Shown in pieces: positions 8,826 to 18,633 of a DNA stretch of 61,744 nt. The notes beneath the pieces are model-generated. The model was not told where the DNA came from and ran no database searches. It saw nothing but the letters and a program-made list of their open reading frames with translations. This DNA is from Clostridia bacterium (GTDB lineage Bacteria; Bacillota; Clostridia; TANB77; CAG-508): contig JAAWKA010000001.1 in assembly GCA_022797145.1 (NCBI GenBank), positions 1 through 61,744 of the forward strand, given 5' to 3'. The position numbers and the translations under genes were made by a program. The first letter of the stretch is position 1. Each line of letters starts with the position of its first letter.

Positions 8826-10226
8826 TCAAATTTTATTTACTAATTCCTTAAATTTATTTCCTCTATCTGCAAAGTCTTTAAACATGTCAAAACTTGCACT
8901 TGCTGGTGAAAATAAAATAATTTGTCCTTTGGTTGCTATTTTATGTGCAATATTTACTGTTTCTTTTAAAGTATTGCATTTATATATCTTTAATTGTTTA
9001 TTTTGTTTTTTTAATTCTTTTGACACTTCATTAAATATCTTCTCTGAAGTTTGACCCATTAATATTAAAGTGTTTACATTTTCTACAATTGGTTTTGCCA
9101 TTGGTTCATAATCTAAGTGTTTATCATATCCTCCTGCTATTAATATAATTTCTTCATCAAATGATTTTAATCCTGCTATTGTTCGTGTAGGACTTGTTCC
9201 TATTGAATCATTATACCACTTCACTCCATCTATTTGTTTTACAAATTCTAGCCTATGCTCAACTCCTTTAAATTTAGTAATTGCTTTTTTTATATCTTCG
9301 AAATCTACTAATGTTTTAGTAGCAGCTATTGCTGCACATATGTTTTCATACATATGTTTTCCTTTTAATAATAATTTATCTGTACTAATAATATGTTTTC
9401 TTAAATCATCTTCACATTCTTTTATTACATCATTATCTAAAATAATTCCATTGTCTAATTTAGTTTTACTACTATAAAATACAACTTTTCCTTTAGCTTC
9501 TTTTTTACATTCATAAGTCAAATCATTATCATGATTTAAAACTAAAATATCATCTTCTTTTTGATATTTAAAAATATTTTTCTTAGCATTTATATATTCT
9601 TCATAAGAAGTATGAATATTTAAATGGTTTGGTGTAATATTTGTAATGACAGATATATTAGGACTAATTGTCATATCAATTAATTGAAAGCTACTTAATT
9701 CTAAAAGAATTATATCTTTTGGTAATATTTTATTTAATTTAGTAAAAATTGGGGTTCCTATATTACCTCCTAAATGACAATTATATCCTGATTGTTTTAA
9801 TATTTCATAAATAATACTTGTTGTTGTTGTTTTTCCATCACTTCCTGTTACTCCAATTATTTTACATGGTGCCATTTCCATTAACATTTCAATTTCTGAT
9901 GTAATTATTGCCCCTCTTTGTTTTTCCAATAATAATTCTTTCTTATTTGGCATACAGCTTGGTGAGCGAAATATTATATCAAAGTTTTGTAATTTAGATA
10001 AACTATTTTCCCCTAAAGATATTTCAAATTTATATTTATCAATTTTATTTATAAGTTCTTTATCTAATCTATCTATAGTTCTATCATCAAATACAGTTAC
10101 TTTTGCTTCAAATTCATGTAAATAATCTATTAATGGAATATTACTAATGCCTAAACCAATAATTGCTATTTTCTTATTTCTCAAATATTGATTAAATTTT
10201 AATAATTTCTTATTTACAAACTCCAT
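8826..10226 (-). CDS. murD: UDP-N-acetylmuramoyl-L-alanine--D-glutamate ligase MurD
   Basis: This 466-residue Mur ligase adds D-Glu to UDP-MurNAc-L-Ala in cytoplasmic peptidoglycan precursor synthesis. The N-terminal Rossmann part begins KKIAIIGLGISN, the ATP loop is GVTGSDGKTTTT, and the central and C-terminal domains have the usual patterns NITPNHLNIH and WYNDSIGTSPT. Length is typical. It lies 18 bases downstream of a CMP-kinase-like gene and is probably cotranscribed with it. Confidence 0.95.
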   Translation of the reverse strand: MEFVNKKLLKFNQYLRNKKIAIIGLGISNIPLIDYLHEFEAKVTVFDDRTIDRLDKELINKIDKYKFEISLGENSLSKLQNFDIIFRSPSCMPNKKELLLEKQRGAIITSEIEMLMEMAPCKIIGVTGSDGKTTTTSIIYEILKQSGYNCHLGGNIGTPIFTKLNKILPKDIILLELSSFQLIDMTISPNISVITNITPNHLNIHTSYEEYINAKKNIFKYQKEDDILVLNHDNDLTYECKKEAKGKVVFYSSKTKLDNGIILDNDVIKECEDDLRKHIISTDKLLLKGKHMYENICAAIAATKTLVDFEDIKKAITKFKGVEHRLEFVKQIDGVKWYNDSIGTSPTRTIAGLKSFDEEIILIAGGYDKHLDYEPMAKPIVENVNTLILMGQTSEKIFNEVSKELKKQNKQLKIYKCNTLKETVNIAHKIATKGQIILFSPASASFDMFKDFADRGNKFKELVNKI

Positions 10227-10244
10227 TTTATTATACTTCCTTTC

Positions 10245-10931
10245 TTAAGGGCCTACAACAATGTGTTCTAGAACCTTTTTAGCTGATTCCTGAGAATTTT
10301 TGCAGTTTGTAACATCAATTGTAATAGTGTTTTCATATATATCGTAAAATCCTGCTTCTTTCTGCAATTCATCTCTTTTTATAATATTTTGTTTTAGTTG
10401 TTGTTTCTCTACTTTTCCTTCATATTGTATGTTCTTTCTTTTTATTCGTTCCTCAAGACTTGCTGTTATAAAAAAGTGATAGTCTAAATTTGGATAAATT
10501 TTCATTAGACTTCTTCCTGATACAATAACATTATTCTCCTTTTTTAACTCATCAATTAAGTTTTTTGCAAATTGAAATAATTTTTTATTATTAGCTTTTC
10601 CTCCTATAGTTGAAACAGCTAATGAAGCTTCTTTTGATTGAAGCTTTTCTTCTGAAATTAGTTGTTCATTTATATAAAATTTTGTTTCATTATTTTCTAT
10701 CTTAATTTTTACTAAAAATAAATCCATCATCTCTTTAATGTCTAATTTATCACCTCTTTTGTATAATTCTTCTACCGTAATTCCCTTTGATGTCATTGCA
10801 TATACAATAGCTCGATATAAGTTTCCACCTTCTAATAAAACAGTATTTGGAATTATTTTGGTTAAGTCTCTACAAATTGATGACTTTCCTGCTCCTACTA
10901 ATCCTTCTATTCCAATTATAATATGGTTCAT
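10245..10931 (-). CDS. Cytidylate-kinase-like P-loop nucleotide kinase
   Basis: This 228-residue P-loop kinase has Walker A GLVGAGKSS near residue 10 and the Cmk-like segments GGNLYRAIVY (the usual DTGAMYRA) and VSGRSLMKIYP (the usual EGRDIGT). It is probably a (d)CMP kinase relative, although the bona fide cmk is the fusion at 46.3-47.6 kb, so this paralogue may have another nucleotide or small-molecule substrate. It is cotranscribed with murD. Confidence 0.7.
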   Translation of the reverse strand: MNHIIIGIEGLVGAGKSSICRDLTKIIPNTVLLEGGNLYRAIVYAMTSKGITVEELYKRGDKLDIKEMMDLFLVKIKIENNETKFYINEQLISEEKLQSKEASLAVSTIGGKANNKKLFQFAKNLIDELKKENNVIVSGRSLMKIYPNLDYHFFITASLEERIKRKNIQYEGKVEKQQLKQNIIKRDELQKEAGFYDIYENTITIDVTNCKNSQESAKKVLEHIVVGP

Positions 10932-11104
10932 GTTTTTACCTCTTTTTATTTTTTCCTAATTATATCATATTTTATTACAATTTATCTTTTATTTTTTATT
11001 TTTTTATTAAAACTTTTTCAGTTTATTTTCTTATTGTAATTTTATGAATATTTTTTATTTTTTTGTTAAGAATATAATTATCAAGAAATGGAGGTGCTTT
11101 AGTT

Positions 11105-11209
11105 ATGGCAAAAAATAATAAAAACCAAAATAAGAACCAAAATAAACAAAATCAAAATAAAAATGAAAACAATCATCAAAACAATAACAATAATGAAAAT
11201 TGTAGATAG
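11105..11209 (+). CDS. 34-residue Asn/Lys/Gln-rich peptide
   Basis: An ATG with a strong GGAGGTG 7 bases upstream opens a 34-residue frame composed almost only of Asn, Lys, Gln, Glu and His, ending ENCR. A long hairpin terminator follows at once. It is a free-standing gene on the strand opposite its neighbours. Low-complexity peptides of this kind occur in Clostridia and some are spore proteins, but I do not recognise a family. Confidence 0.6.
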   Translation: MAKNNKNQNKNQNKQNQNKNENNHQNNNNNENCR

Positions 11210-11214
11210 TTATT

Positions 11215-11265
11215 AAAATTTAAGAAGAAGTTAAATATTTTATATTTAACTTCTTCTTAAATTTT
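11215..11265. terminator. Long bidirectional terminator
   Basis: A perfect inverted repeat of about 23 bp (11215-11237 with 11243-11265) stands between the small plus-strand gene and the convergent uvrA stop. T-rich ends lie on both strands. Confidence 0.85.
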
Positions 11266-14086
11266 ACCCTAAATATTTTTTTAAAAATTTTCCTGTATAG
11301 CTTTGTTCATTTTTTATTATTTGTTCTGGTGTGCCTATAGCTACTACTTGTCCTCCTTTGTCCCCTCCTTCTGGTCCTAAATCTATTATATGATCTGCTG
11401 TTTTTATAAGATCTAAGTTATGTTCTATAACTATAATACTATTTCCTGTATCTACTAGCCTTTGCAGAATGTCTACTAATTTATGCACATCTGCTATATG
11501 AAGGCCTGTTGTTGGTTCATCCAATATATATAGTGTTTTTCCTGTAGCTTTTTTTGATAGCTCTGTAGCTAATTTTACACGCTGTGCTTCTCCTCCTGAT
11601 AATGTAGTTGATGGTTGTCCTAATTTTATATATCCTAATCCAACATCATATAAAGTTTGCATTTTTTGTTTTATTCTTGGTATATTTTCAAAAAATTCTA
11701 GTGCTTCTTCTACTGTCATATCTAAAACTTCTGCTATTGTTTTTCCTTTATATTTTACTTCTAATGTTTCTCTATTATATCTTTTTCCTTTACATACTTC
11801 ACATGGTACATATATATCTGGTAGAAAGTGCATTTCTATTTTTAAAATTCCATCCCCTGAACAAGCTTCACACCTTCCTCCTGAAACATTAAAACTAAAC
11901 CTTCCTTTTTGATATCCTCTAATTTTGGCTTCATTAGTACCTGCAAATATATCTCTTATTATATCAAATACTCCTGTATAAGTTGCTGGATTTGAACGTG
12001 GTGTTCTTCCAATTGGCGATTGATCTATATTAATAACTTTGTCTATATTATCTAAACCTTTTATTTCTTCACATTTACCTGCTTTTTCATTAGAACCATT
12101 TAATTCCTTTGCTATTGTTTTATATAATACTTCATTTATTAAAGTACTTTTTCCTGAGCCTGAAACACCAGTTACACATGTAAAAATACCTAATGGAAAT
12201 TTTACATTTATATTTTTTAAATTATTTTCTACTGCATTTTTTACTTCAAGAGATTTCCCATTAGACTTTCTTCTTTTTTTAGGTACTAAGATTTTCTTTT
12301 TTCCACTTAAATATTGTCCTGTTATAGATGTTGATATTTGTTTTATTTCTTCTGCTGTTCCTTGAGCTATTACATTACCACCATGTACTCCTGCTCCTGG
12401 GCCAATGTCAATAATTTCATCTGCTGCATACATTGTATCTTCATCATGTTCTACTACTAATAGTGTATTTCCTAAATCTCTTAGTTTCTTTAATGTTAGT
12501 AATAATCTATCATTATCTCTTTGATGTAATCCAATACTTGGCTCATCTAATATATATAATACTCCTGTTAACCCTGACCCAATTTGTGTTGCAAGTCTAA
12601 TTCTTTGTGCTTCTCCTCCTGATAGTGTTCCTGCTGCTCTAGATAATGTTAAATATTCAAGTCCAACATCTATTAAAAATTGTAATCTTTGATTTAATTC
12701 CTTAAAAATTTGATCTGCTATCATTGTTTCTTTTGGAGTTAATTTTAATGAATTTATATAATCTTTTATTTTATTAATTGACATATCTGTTAATTCATTT
12801 ATATTTTTATCTCCTACTTTAACAGATAAGCTTTCTTTTTTTAATCTTGCTCCATTACAAGTTGGACATGCACTATTGCTCATATACATTTCATAAAAAT
12901 CACGCATTCCTTGTGATTTTGTTTCATTATATCTTCTATCTAATGTTGGTATAACTCCTTCAAATGGTGTTTTAAATTTCCTTATTCCTGATGTTGAAGA
13001 ATATTCAAAATCAATTTCTTCATTTTTTGTTCCATATAAAATTTTATCTAAAAAGTCCTTTGGTAATTTTTTTATTGGTTGGTTTATGTTTACTTTATAA
13101 TGTTTTGCAATACTTTCAAAATACATTTTTGCCATCGTTTCTGATTTTTTCATTGTACTTGCTCCAAATGCTTTTACTCCCTCATAAAGTGTTTTATTTT
13201 TATCTGGTATAATTAAATCTTCATCTATTTTCATTATATATCCAATACCTGTACAACTTGGACAAGCACCAAAAGGATTATTAAAAGAAAACATTCTTGG
13301 TGATAATTCTTCAAAGCTAATTCCACAATCTGGACATGCATAATTTCCACTAAATAATTTTTCTTCTTTTCCTACAACATCAATCAATACTAAGTTATTT
13401 GCATGTTTTAATGCTATTTCCACAGATTCTGTTAATCTATTTCTTATGTCTGGTTTTATAACTAATCTATCTACTATTATTTCTACATTATGTTTTTTAT
13501 TTCTATCTATTTTGATATCATCTGTAAGTTCTATGGTTTGACCATCCACCCTTGCTCGTACAAATCCTTCTTTTGAAAAATCTGTAATAAGTTTTACAAA
13601 TTCTCCTTTTCTTCCACGTATTATTGGAGCTAATACTTGAATTTTTGTGCCTTCTTCCAAAGTCATTATATTATCAATTATCTGATCTATAGTTTGCTTT
13701 TCTATTCTTTTCCCACATTTAGGACAATATGGTATTCCTATTCTTGCATATAAAAGACGGATATAATCATATATTTCTGTAACTGTCCCTACTGTTGAAC
13801 GTGGATTTTTAGAAGTTGTTTTTTGGTCTATTGATATTGCTGGTGACAACCCCTCTATTGTTTCAACTTCTGGTTTTTCCATTAATCCTAAAAATTGACG
13901 TGCATATGCTGATAAGCTCTCTACATATCTACGTTGTCCTTCTGCATATAATGTATCAAATGCAAGTGACGATTTTCCTGAACCTGAAAGTCCTGTAATA
14001 ACAACTAATTTATCTCTTGGTATTTCTAAATTAATATTTTTTAAGTTGTGTTCTTTTGCTCCTTTTATTACTATTTTATTATTCAT
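11264..14086 (-). CDS. uvrA: UvrABC excinuclease subunit A
   Basis: This 940-residue damage-recognition ATPase of nucleotide excision repair is of standard length. It has two ABC ATPase modules with Walker [10 protein letters not shown] and GVSGSGKST and signature LSGGEAQR in both. Zinc-binding cysteines appear as CPKCG and CPDCG in the first half and CEACSGDG with CEVCKGKRY in the second. AGGGGG precedes the ATG. A promoter with an SOS-like operator lies upstream. uvrB and uvrC are not in the window. Confidence 0.98.
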   Translation of the reverse strand: MNNKIVIKGAKEHNLKNINLEIPRDKLVVITGLSGSGKSSLAFDTLYAEGQRRYVESLSAYARQFLGLMEKPEVETIEGLSPAISIDQKTTSKNPRSTVGTVTEIYDYIRLLYARIGIPYCPKCGKRIEKQTIDQIIDNIMTLEEGTKIQVLAPIIRGRKGEFVKLITDFSKEGFVRARVDGQTIELTDDIKIDRNKKHNVEIIVDRLVIKPDIRNRLTESVEIALKHANNLVLIDVVGKEEKLFSGNYACPDCGISFEELSPRMFSFNNPFGACPSCTGIGYIMKIDEDLIIPDKNKTLYEGVKAFGASTMKKSETMAKMYFESIAKHYKVNINQPIKKLPKDFLDKILYGTKNEEIDFEYSSTSGIRKFKTPFEGVIPTLDRRYNETKSQGMRDFYEMYMSNSACPTCNGARLKKESLSVKVGDKNINELTDMSINKIKDYINSLKLTPKETMIADQIFKELNQRLQFLIDVGLEYLTLSRAAGTLSGGEAQRIRLATQIGSGLTGVLYILDEPSIGLHQRDNDRLLLTLKKLRDLGNTLLVVEHDEDTMYAADEIIDIGPGAGVHGGNVIAQGTAEEIKQISTSITGQYLSGKKKILVPKKRRKSNGKSLEVKNAVENNLKNINVKFPLGIFTCVTGVSGSGKSTLINEVLYKTIAKELNGSNEKAGKCEEIKGLDNIDKVINIDQSPIGRTPRSNPATYTGVFDIIRDIFAGTNEAKIRGYQKGRFSFNVSGGRCEACSGDGILKIEMHFLPDIYVPCEVCKGKRYNRETLEVKYKGKTIAEVLDMTVEEALEFFENIPRIKQKMQTLYDVGLGYIKLGQPSTTLSGGEAQRVKLATELSKKATGKTLYILDEPTTGLHIADVHKLVDILQRLVDTGNSIIVIEHNLDLIKTADHIIDLGPEGGDKGGQVVAIGTPEQIIKNEQSYTGKFLKKYLG

Positions 14087-14137
14087 GTTTTTCCCCCTAA
14101 CATGTATTTTATTTATATTTTAATACATGCTTAATAT

Positions 14138-14173
14138 ATTATACTATATTATTTAATTTTAAACAAGTGTTTG
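14138..14173 (-). promoter_or_regulatory. uvrA promoter with SOS-like operator
   Basis: On the minus strand a -35 TTGTTT (14166-14161) and a -10 TATAAT (14143-14138) are 17 bases apart. The sequence CAAACACTTGTTT (14173-14161) overlaps the -35 and resembles the Firmicute LexA box CGAACNNNNGTTYG with about three mismatches. The promoter is well supported. LexA control is inferred, and is expected for uvrA. Confidence 0.55.
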
Positions 14174-14185
14174 TTGTAATAATTT

Positions 14186-14707
14186 TTATTTTTTATATTC
14201 TTTTCCTGGTATTCCTATTACTGTAACATTATCTTCTATGTTTTTTGTAACAACTGAGTTTGCTCCTATTTTTACATTATTTCCTATTTTTATTGCACCT
14301 AATACTTTTGCACCGCAACCTATCATCACATTATTGCCTATATCTGGATGTCGTTTATTTTTATCCTTTCCTGTGCCTCCTAATGTAACTTCATGATACA
14401 TAGTACAATCATCTCCTATTGTTGCTGTTTCCCCAATTACAATTCCCATACCATGATCAATAAAAAGTCTTCTACCTATTTTAGCTCCAGGATGTATTTC
14501 AATTCCCGTAAAAAACCTACCTATTTGTGAAATAAGTCTAGCTATAAATAGAAACTTTATTCTATAGAAAAAATGTGCAATTTTATGAAACACTAATATA
14601 TGAAATCCTTGATATAATAGTATAACATATAATATATTTTTTGCTGCTGGATCTTTTTGTTGAATATTTTTTGCTTCTTCATATAATTCTTTAAAAATAT
14701 TTCTCAT
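14186..14707 (-). CDS. cysE: Serine O-acetyltransferase CysE
   Basis: This 173-residue short-form serine acetyltransferase makes O-acetylserine for cysteine synthesis. The left-handed beta-helix hexapeptide region is clear ([22 protein letters not shown], then [20 protein letters not shown]). The catalytic-site histidines appear in FIDHG and MYHEVTLGG. The N-terminal helical part is short, as in many Firmicutes. GGGGGG precedes the ATG. It is divergent from asnB. I did not see a T-box in the 129-base gap. Confidence 0.93.
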   Translation of the reverse strand: MRNIFKELYEEAKNIQQKDPAAKNILYVILLYQGFHILVFHKIAHFFYRIKFLFIARLISQIGRFFTGIEIHPGAKIGRRLFIDHGMGIVIGETATIGDDCTMYHEVTLGGTGKDKNKRHPDIGNNVMIGCGAKVLGAIKIGNNVKIGANSVVTKNIEDNVTVIGIPGKEYKK

Positions 14708-14836
14708 TCTTAGCCCCCCTTTATTATGGTATGCATTTTTGTTTCATAATGATTATCATATTTTATTAATTTTTGTCTCAAAATTTAGTTTTTTTACATA
14801 TACTGTTATAAGTTTATAATTGGAGGAATTGTATTT

Positions 14837-16684
14837 ATGTGTGGAATTACTGGTTTTGTAAATTTAAAGAAAAATACTACTTGTGATAAAAATATTATTG
14901 TTGATATGACAAAAGAATTAAAAAAACGTGGTCCAGATGAAGAAAATTTTTACATAAGTGAACATATTAATTTAGGTCATAGAAGACTAGTTATTATTGA
15001 TGAAAAAAATGGAAAGCAACCTATGTTTATAAAGCATAAAGATGAAAGTTATGTTATTGTATACAATGGTCAACTTTACAATGCAAAAGATTTACAAGAA
15101 GAATTGTTAAATTTAGGCTATAGTTTTAAAGGATATAGTGATACTGAAGTAATTTTGAAAGCTTTTATCCATTATGGGCCTGACATTGTTAAAAGGTTTA
15201 ATGGTATTTTTAGTATTGCTATATGGAAGGAAAAAGCACAAGAACTTTTTTTAGCAAGAGATCATTTTGGTATTAAACCTTTATTTTATTGTTTTGTAAA
15301 TGAAACTTTAATATTTGCCTCTGAAATAAAGTCTTTATTGAAACATCCTTATATTAGTTTAGAAATAGATCAAACAGGTATATCAGAACTATTTGGTCTA
15401 GGTCCTGCTCATACTCCTGGATATACTATTTTTAAAAATATCTTAGAAGTAAAGCCAGCACATTTTGGTATATTTAATAAAGATGGTTTACATTTAGAAG
15501 AATATTGGAGATTAGAAAGTAAGACTTATACAGATAGTTTTGAAGATACTTGTGATAAGGTAAAATTTTTGTTAGAAGATTCTATTAATAGACAATTAAT
15601 TTCTGATGTTCCTCTTTGTACTATGCTTTCTGGTGGACTTGATTCTAGTATAATTACTGCATATGCAAGTAATTACAATAAAAAACACTCTTTGCCAAAT
15701 ATATCTACTTATTCAGTTGATTATGTTGATAATGATAAAAATTTTGTAAAAAGTGATTTTCAACCTAATTCAGATAATTATTATATTGATATCATGAAAA
15801 AATCTTTTAATACAAATCATCACCAAATTGTTATTGATACTCCTGAGCTTGTTGAAGCTTTAAAAGATGCAATGATAGCAAGAGATTTTCCTGGAATGGC
15901 AGATGTTGATTCTTCATTATTACTTTTTTGTAAGCATATAAAACACGGAGAAACTGTTGCTATTTCTGGTGAATGTTCTGACGAAATATTTGGAGGATAT
16001 CCTTGGTTTTTCAGGGAAGATGCTTTAAATAGTAATACTTTTCCTTGGTCTATTGCTTTAAATGAAAGACAGGAACTTTTAAATCCTAATATTTCAAACA
16101 AAGTAAATCTAAAAGATTACATTGATTTTAGATATACAGATTGTTTAAAAAATGTTAAAATATTAGATTCTGATTCATTACAAACAGCTCAAAAAAGAAA
16201 AATTTCTTATCTAACTATTAATTGGTTCATGCAAACTTTGTTAGATAGAGCAGATAGAATGTCTATGTATAATGGTCTTGAATTGAGAGTTCCTTTTTGT
16301 GATTATAGATTAGTAGAATATTTATGGAATGTTCCTTGGGAAGTAAAAGCATTGGATGGTAGAGAAAAGGGATTATTACGTTATATTGTGAAGGATTTAT
16401 TGCCTGAAGAAATAGTAGAAAGAAAAAAGAGTCCTTATCCAAAAACTCATAATCCTACTTATTTGAATGCTGTAAAATCTATGCTTACTAAAATTATGGC
16501 AAATCCAGAAGCTCCTATTAATCATTTGTTAAATAAAGACTATATCTTAGAAATACTACAAACTAATGGCAATGCATTTTCAAGACCTTGGTTTGGTCAG
16601 CTTATGACAGGTCCACAACTTATGGCATACTTATGCCAAGTAAATATGTGGCTTGAAAGGTATCAGCCAAAAATTGAATTATAG
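14837..16684 (+). CDS. asnB: Glutamine-hydrolysing asparagine synthase AsnB
   Basis: This 615-residue enzyme makes Asn from Asp, ATP and glutamine. The N-terminal class II glutaminase begins MCGITGF with the Cys2 nucleophile and contains YNGQLYN. The C-terminal synthetase has the pyrophosphatase loop SGGLDSS near residue 265 and SGECSDEIFGG. TTGGAGG precedes the ATG. The last 81 bases recur twice downstream (18451-18531, nearly identical, and 20781-20862, degenerate), which suggests insertions at this 3' end. Confidence 0.97.
   Translation: MCGITGFVNLKKNTTCDKNIIVDMTKELKKRGPDEENFYISEHINLGHRRLVIIDEKNGKQPMFIKHKDESYVIVYNGQLYNAKDLQEELLNLGYSFKGYSDTEVILKAFIHYGPDIVKRFNGIFSIAIWKEKAQELFLARDHFGIKPLFYCFVNETLIFASEIKSLLKHPYISLEIDQTGISELFGLGPAHTPGYTIFKNILEVKPAHFGIFNKDGLHLEEYWRLESKTYTDSFEDTCDKVKFLLEDSINRQLISDVPLCTMLSGGLDSSIITAYASNYNKKHSLPNISTYSVDYVDNDKNFVKSDFQPNSDNYYIDIMKKSFNTNHHQIVIDTPELVEALKDAMIARDFPGMADVDSSLLLFCKHIKHGETVAISGECSDEIFGGYPWFFREDALNSNTFPWSIALNERQELLNPNISNKVNLKDYIDFRYTDCLKNVKILDSDSLQTAQKRKISYLTINWFMQTLLDRADRMSMYNGLELRVPFCDYRLVEYLWNVPWEVKALDGREKGLLRYIVKDLLPEEIVERKKSPYPKTHNPTYLNAVKSMLTKIMANPEAPINHLLNKDYILEILQTNGNAFSRPWFGQLMTGPQLMAYLCQVNMWLERYQPKIEL
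16604..16684 (+). repeat. asnB 3'-end repeat, copy 1 (in the intact gene)
   Basis: The last 81 bases of asnB include a 55-base segment (16604-16658) identical to 18451-18505. The remaining 26 bases differ at seven positions, four of them synonymous. This pattern of an identical core and a divergent distal end looks like an attachment site. Confidence 0.8.
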
Positions 16685-16695
16685 ATTGAGTAAAA

Positions 16696-16717
16696 CGGTC
16701 GCATTGCGACCGCTTTT
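16696..16717 (+). terminator. asnB terminator
   Basis: A GC-rich 7-bp stem (CGGTCGC with GCGACCG, loop ATT) is followed by CTTTT, 12 bases after the asnB stop. Its sequence differs from the hairpin after relic copy 2. Confidence 0.65.
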
Positions 16718-16720
16718 GGC

Positions 16721-16891
16721 TTACCTTATTACATACTCATACATTCTTCTGGTTTTGCATATTGTTTTAGAAAATTTTTTCTCTTCTCCTTTATCTTTCA
16801 TTTTTGGAATTGGATTAAGATTGTTTACCACAACATCCGCTACACATGCTGACATTAGTATTGTCAGTGCAATTGTTGTTACTGCTATCAT
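16721..16891 (-). CDS. Small 56-residue unknown protein in the asnB island
   Basis: This 56-residue frame starts at 16891 with GGGGGAG 8 bases upstream. It has a hydrophobic N-terminus (MIAVTTIALTILMSAC) that could be a signal or membrane segment with a lipobox-like Cys, then a charged tail ending RRMYEYVIR. Its start nearly abuts the stop of the preceding 47-residue gene, so the two form one transcript. No family is recognised. Confidence 0.5.
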   Translation of the reverse strand: MIAVTTIALTILMSACVADVVVNNLNPIPKMKDKGEEKKFSKTICKTRRMYEYVIR

Positions 16892-16892
16892 G

Positions 16893-17036
16893 TTATTTTC
16901 TCCCCCTTCTAAACACAGCCATTGTTAATCCTGCTACAAGCTTATATTCCATTTTATCCTTATAAGCTCTTGGTTTCATAACATCATAAAAGGAGTTTCC
17001 TTTATTTCGTTTTCGTATATCTTCTCTTTGTCCCAT
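16893..17036 (-). CDS. Small 47-residue basic protein in the asnB island
   Basis: This 47-residue Arg/Lys-rich protein starts MGQREDIRKRNKG and ends MAVFRRGRK. AGGAGG lies just before two adjacent ATG codons (17039 and 17036); the second gives better spacing and is used here. It is probably cotranscribed with the following 56-residue gene. A TATAAT at 17084-17079 may serve as its -10. The function is unknown, and the setting suggests mobile-element cargo. Confidence 0.5.
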   Translation of the reverse strand: MGQREDIRKRNKGNSFYDVMKPRAYKDKMEYKLVAGLTMAVFRRGRK

Positions 17037-17193
17037 CATTACCTCCTGCCATTTCGGCTTGTGCTTGTTAATAGTTTCATTATACTTATCTCGATGTTGC
17101 TAAGATAAGAGGTCTTTCTAGTACTTTGACGCTATTGTGTTAACATAATTTTATTGTGATTTCAACTAAATTTTCTCATTTCCTCTATTTTCC

Positions 17194-18039
17194 TTATGGT
17201 AATTTGTTACTAGCCATTTTTTTGCTTTCATTTTTTACTCTTCTTTCTAATTTCTTCAAGTCTTCTGCTGGTTTTAAGTTTTCTGGTTTGATTCCTCTTT
17301 TATTTAGCATACTTCTTACACTTAAATTGTTATCTATATGTTCACCTGTTATGCTTTCTTCTCCATACATATCTTTTTCGGTTACATTATAGTTAGTCAT
17401 TTCTGTTGCTAAGTTTTTTGCCGCTATTGTTAGTGTTGGTAAGAAATCTGCAAGTGGTCTATTTTCCTTTACTCCGTATTTTGCTTTCATTTGCATTGTA
17501 TTTAATCCACCAAATAAAGCTGAATCTCCTTTTGAACGAATTCTTGCAAAACCTAAATCATCTACTCCTCTTTCATAAATATTTTTTGATAATTGTTTTT
17601 CTGATTCTTTTAATTTTTCTCTTGCTTCTAATCTATTCATTAGTTTTATTCTATCTTCAATTATTTCTTGTTTTCTAGTTTGTACTGCAAAATAACTTTG
17701 AGCAAATGCTATTTCTTCTTTTTTAGAATCTCCATTTTGTGCAATTAAATAACATGCGTATCTTGTTAACATATAATCTTCTACTTCTCTTTTTGCACTC
17801 TTTCCTATATCTATCATTTTGCTGACCTTAGCAAAATGATCGTTTTCACTGATACCAACATTTTTACAAGATTCAATTGCTTTATTAATTACTTCTAAAA
17901 AGTTTCTCCATTGAGTATAACCTAATTGTATTTGTAAATCCCTAGCATACCAAAATTCTACATTTTCGTTTTCTTCTTTGTTAATAATAGCATCAAACTT
18001 TTTCTTTAACTCCACTATTTTTGCTTTTTTAAATTCCAT
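17194..18039 (-). CDS. dinD: DNA-damage-inducible protein D (DinD family)
   Basis: This protein of about 281 residues matches the DinD architecture throughout. The N-terminal domain has FWYARDLQIQLGYTQWRNF, then DHFAKVSKMIDIGKSAKREV, the signature LTRYACYLIAQNGD and the helix YFAVQTRKQE. A C-terminal region with LFGGLNTMQMKAKYG follows. E. coli DinD inhibits RecA-mediated strand exchange. The start at 18039 is preferred because GGAG lies 8 bases upstream, inside the longer reading frame. An SOS-type promoter precedes it. It sits between two asnB 3'-end copies, so it is probably element-borne. Confidence 0.9.
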   Translation of the reverse strand: MEFKKAKIVELKKKFDAIINKEENENVEFWYARDLQIQLGYTQWRNFLEVINKAIESCKNVGISENDHFAKVSKMIDIGKSAKREVEDYMLTRYACYLIAQNGDSKKEEIAFAQSYFAVQTRKQEIIEDRIKLMNRLEAREKLKESEKQLSKNIYERGVDDLGFARIRSKGDSALFGGLNTMQMKAKYGVKENRPLADFLPTLTIAAKNLATEMTNYNVTEKDMYGEESITGEHIDNNLSVRSMLNKRGIKPENLKPAEDLKKLERRVKNESKKMASNKLP

Positions 18040-18127
18040 ACACATCACTCCATATAAAATACTCATAATAGCATATAAATTTATATATTAGTGTATTTAT
18101 TATTACATTTGATATTATTGTATTTAC

Positions 18128-18156
18128 ATTTTAAAACGTTTGTTCTTACTTGTCAA
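18128..18156 (-). promoter_or_regulatory. SOS-type promoter of dinD with LexA-like box in the spacer
   Basis: On the minus strand a consensus -35 TTGACA (18156-18151) and a -10 TAAAAT (18133-18128) are exactly 17 bases apart. The spacer contains GAACAAACGTTT (18145-18134), which fits the Firmicute LexA core GAACRNRYGTTY at every position. Binding there would block RNA polymerase. The match plus the identity of the downstream gene makes SOS control likely. Confidence 0.8.
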
Positions 18157-18164
18157 GTGAATTT

Positions 18165-18299
18165 TTATATCTTATTTAACTTATTAACTATTATCTTTTC
18201 CATTACTTCTTGAAATGTTGGTCCATCTTCACTAAAAGTTTGAATTACTTTGTATTCATACTTTTTCTCTTTTTTATTTTCACTTTCTTCTTTATTCAT
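18165..18299 (-). CDS. Small 44-residue protein upstream of dinD
   Basis: This 44-residue frame starts at 18299 with GGAAG 9 bases upstream. After a charged N-terminus it reads YEYKVIQTFSEDGPTFQEVM. Short proteins of the form KVI.TFS..G..FQE.. are commonly found beside serine recombinases in Firmicute integrative elements, which would fit a mobile origin. No recombinase remains nearby. Its stop lies 9 bases before the dinD promoter. Confidence 0.55.
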   Translation of the reverse strand: MNKEESENKKEKKYEYKVIQTFSEDGPTFQEVMEKIIVNKLNKI

Positions 18300-18450
18300 A
18301 ATATTATCTTCCTTTCTTTTGTATTTTTAGGTAACCACAGTATTAATTTTTGTTATTTTTACAAAATTTATTAAAAAACACCCATTTATCATTTTACGTA
18401 TTTCCCTACAGGCTCTAAATATATCTTTTTGTGTTGTTTTCTGACAACCA

Positions 18451-18531
18451 ATGACAGGTCCACAACTTATGGCATACTTATGCCAAGTAAATATGTGGCT
18501 TGAAAAGTATCAACCTAAGATTGAGTTTTAA
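18451..18531 (+). pseudogene. asnB 3'-end relic, copy 2
   Basis: These 81 bases encode the last 26 codons of AsnB (MTGPQLMAYLCQVNMWLEKY and then QPKIEF) with a TAA stop but no upstream gene. The first 55 bases are identical to 16604-16658. Differences after that are mainly synonymous, so the segment recently came from a working asnB, for example the original 3' end displaced by an insertion. Its own terminator follows. Confidence 0.85.
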
Positions 18532-18539
18532 TATAATTT

Positions 18540-18564
18540 AGAGGTTCATTTTGAACCTCTTTTA
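18540..18564 (+). terminator. Terminator after asnB relic copy 2
   Basis: A 9-bp stem (18540-18548 with 18552-18560) with a 3-base loop is followed by TTTATAA. It sits 9 bases after the relic stop, in the place expected for a native asnB terminator. Confidence 0.75.
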
Positions 18565-18633
18565 TAATTCCATTTACAATCTCTTTCCAAATCTTTATTT
18601 TTTAATTTTCAAAATATTTAGTTTATATTAACA

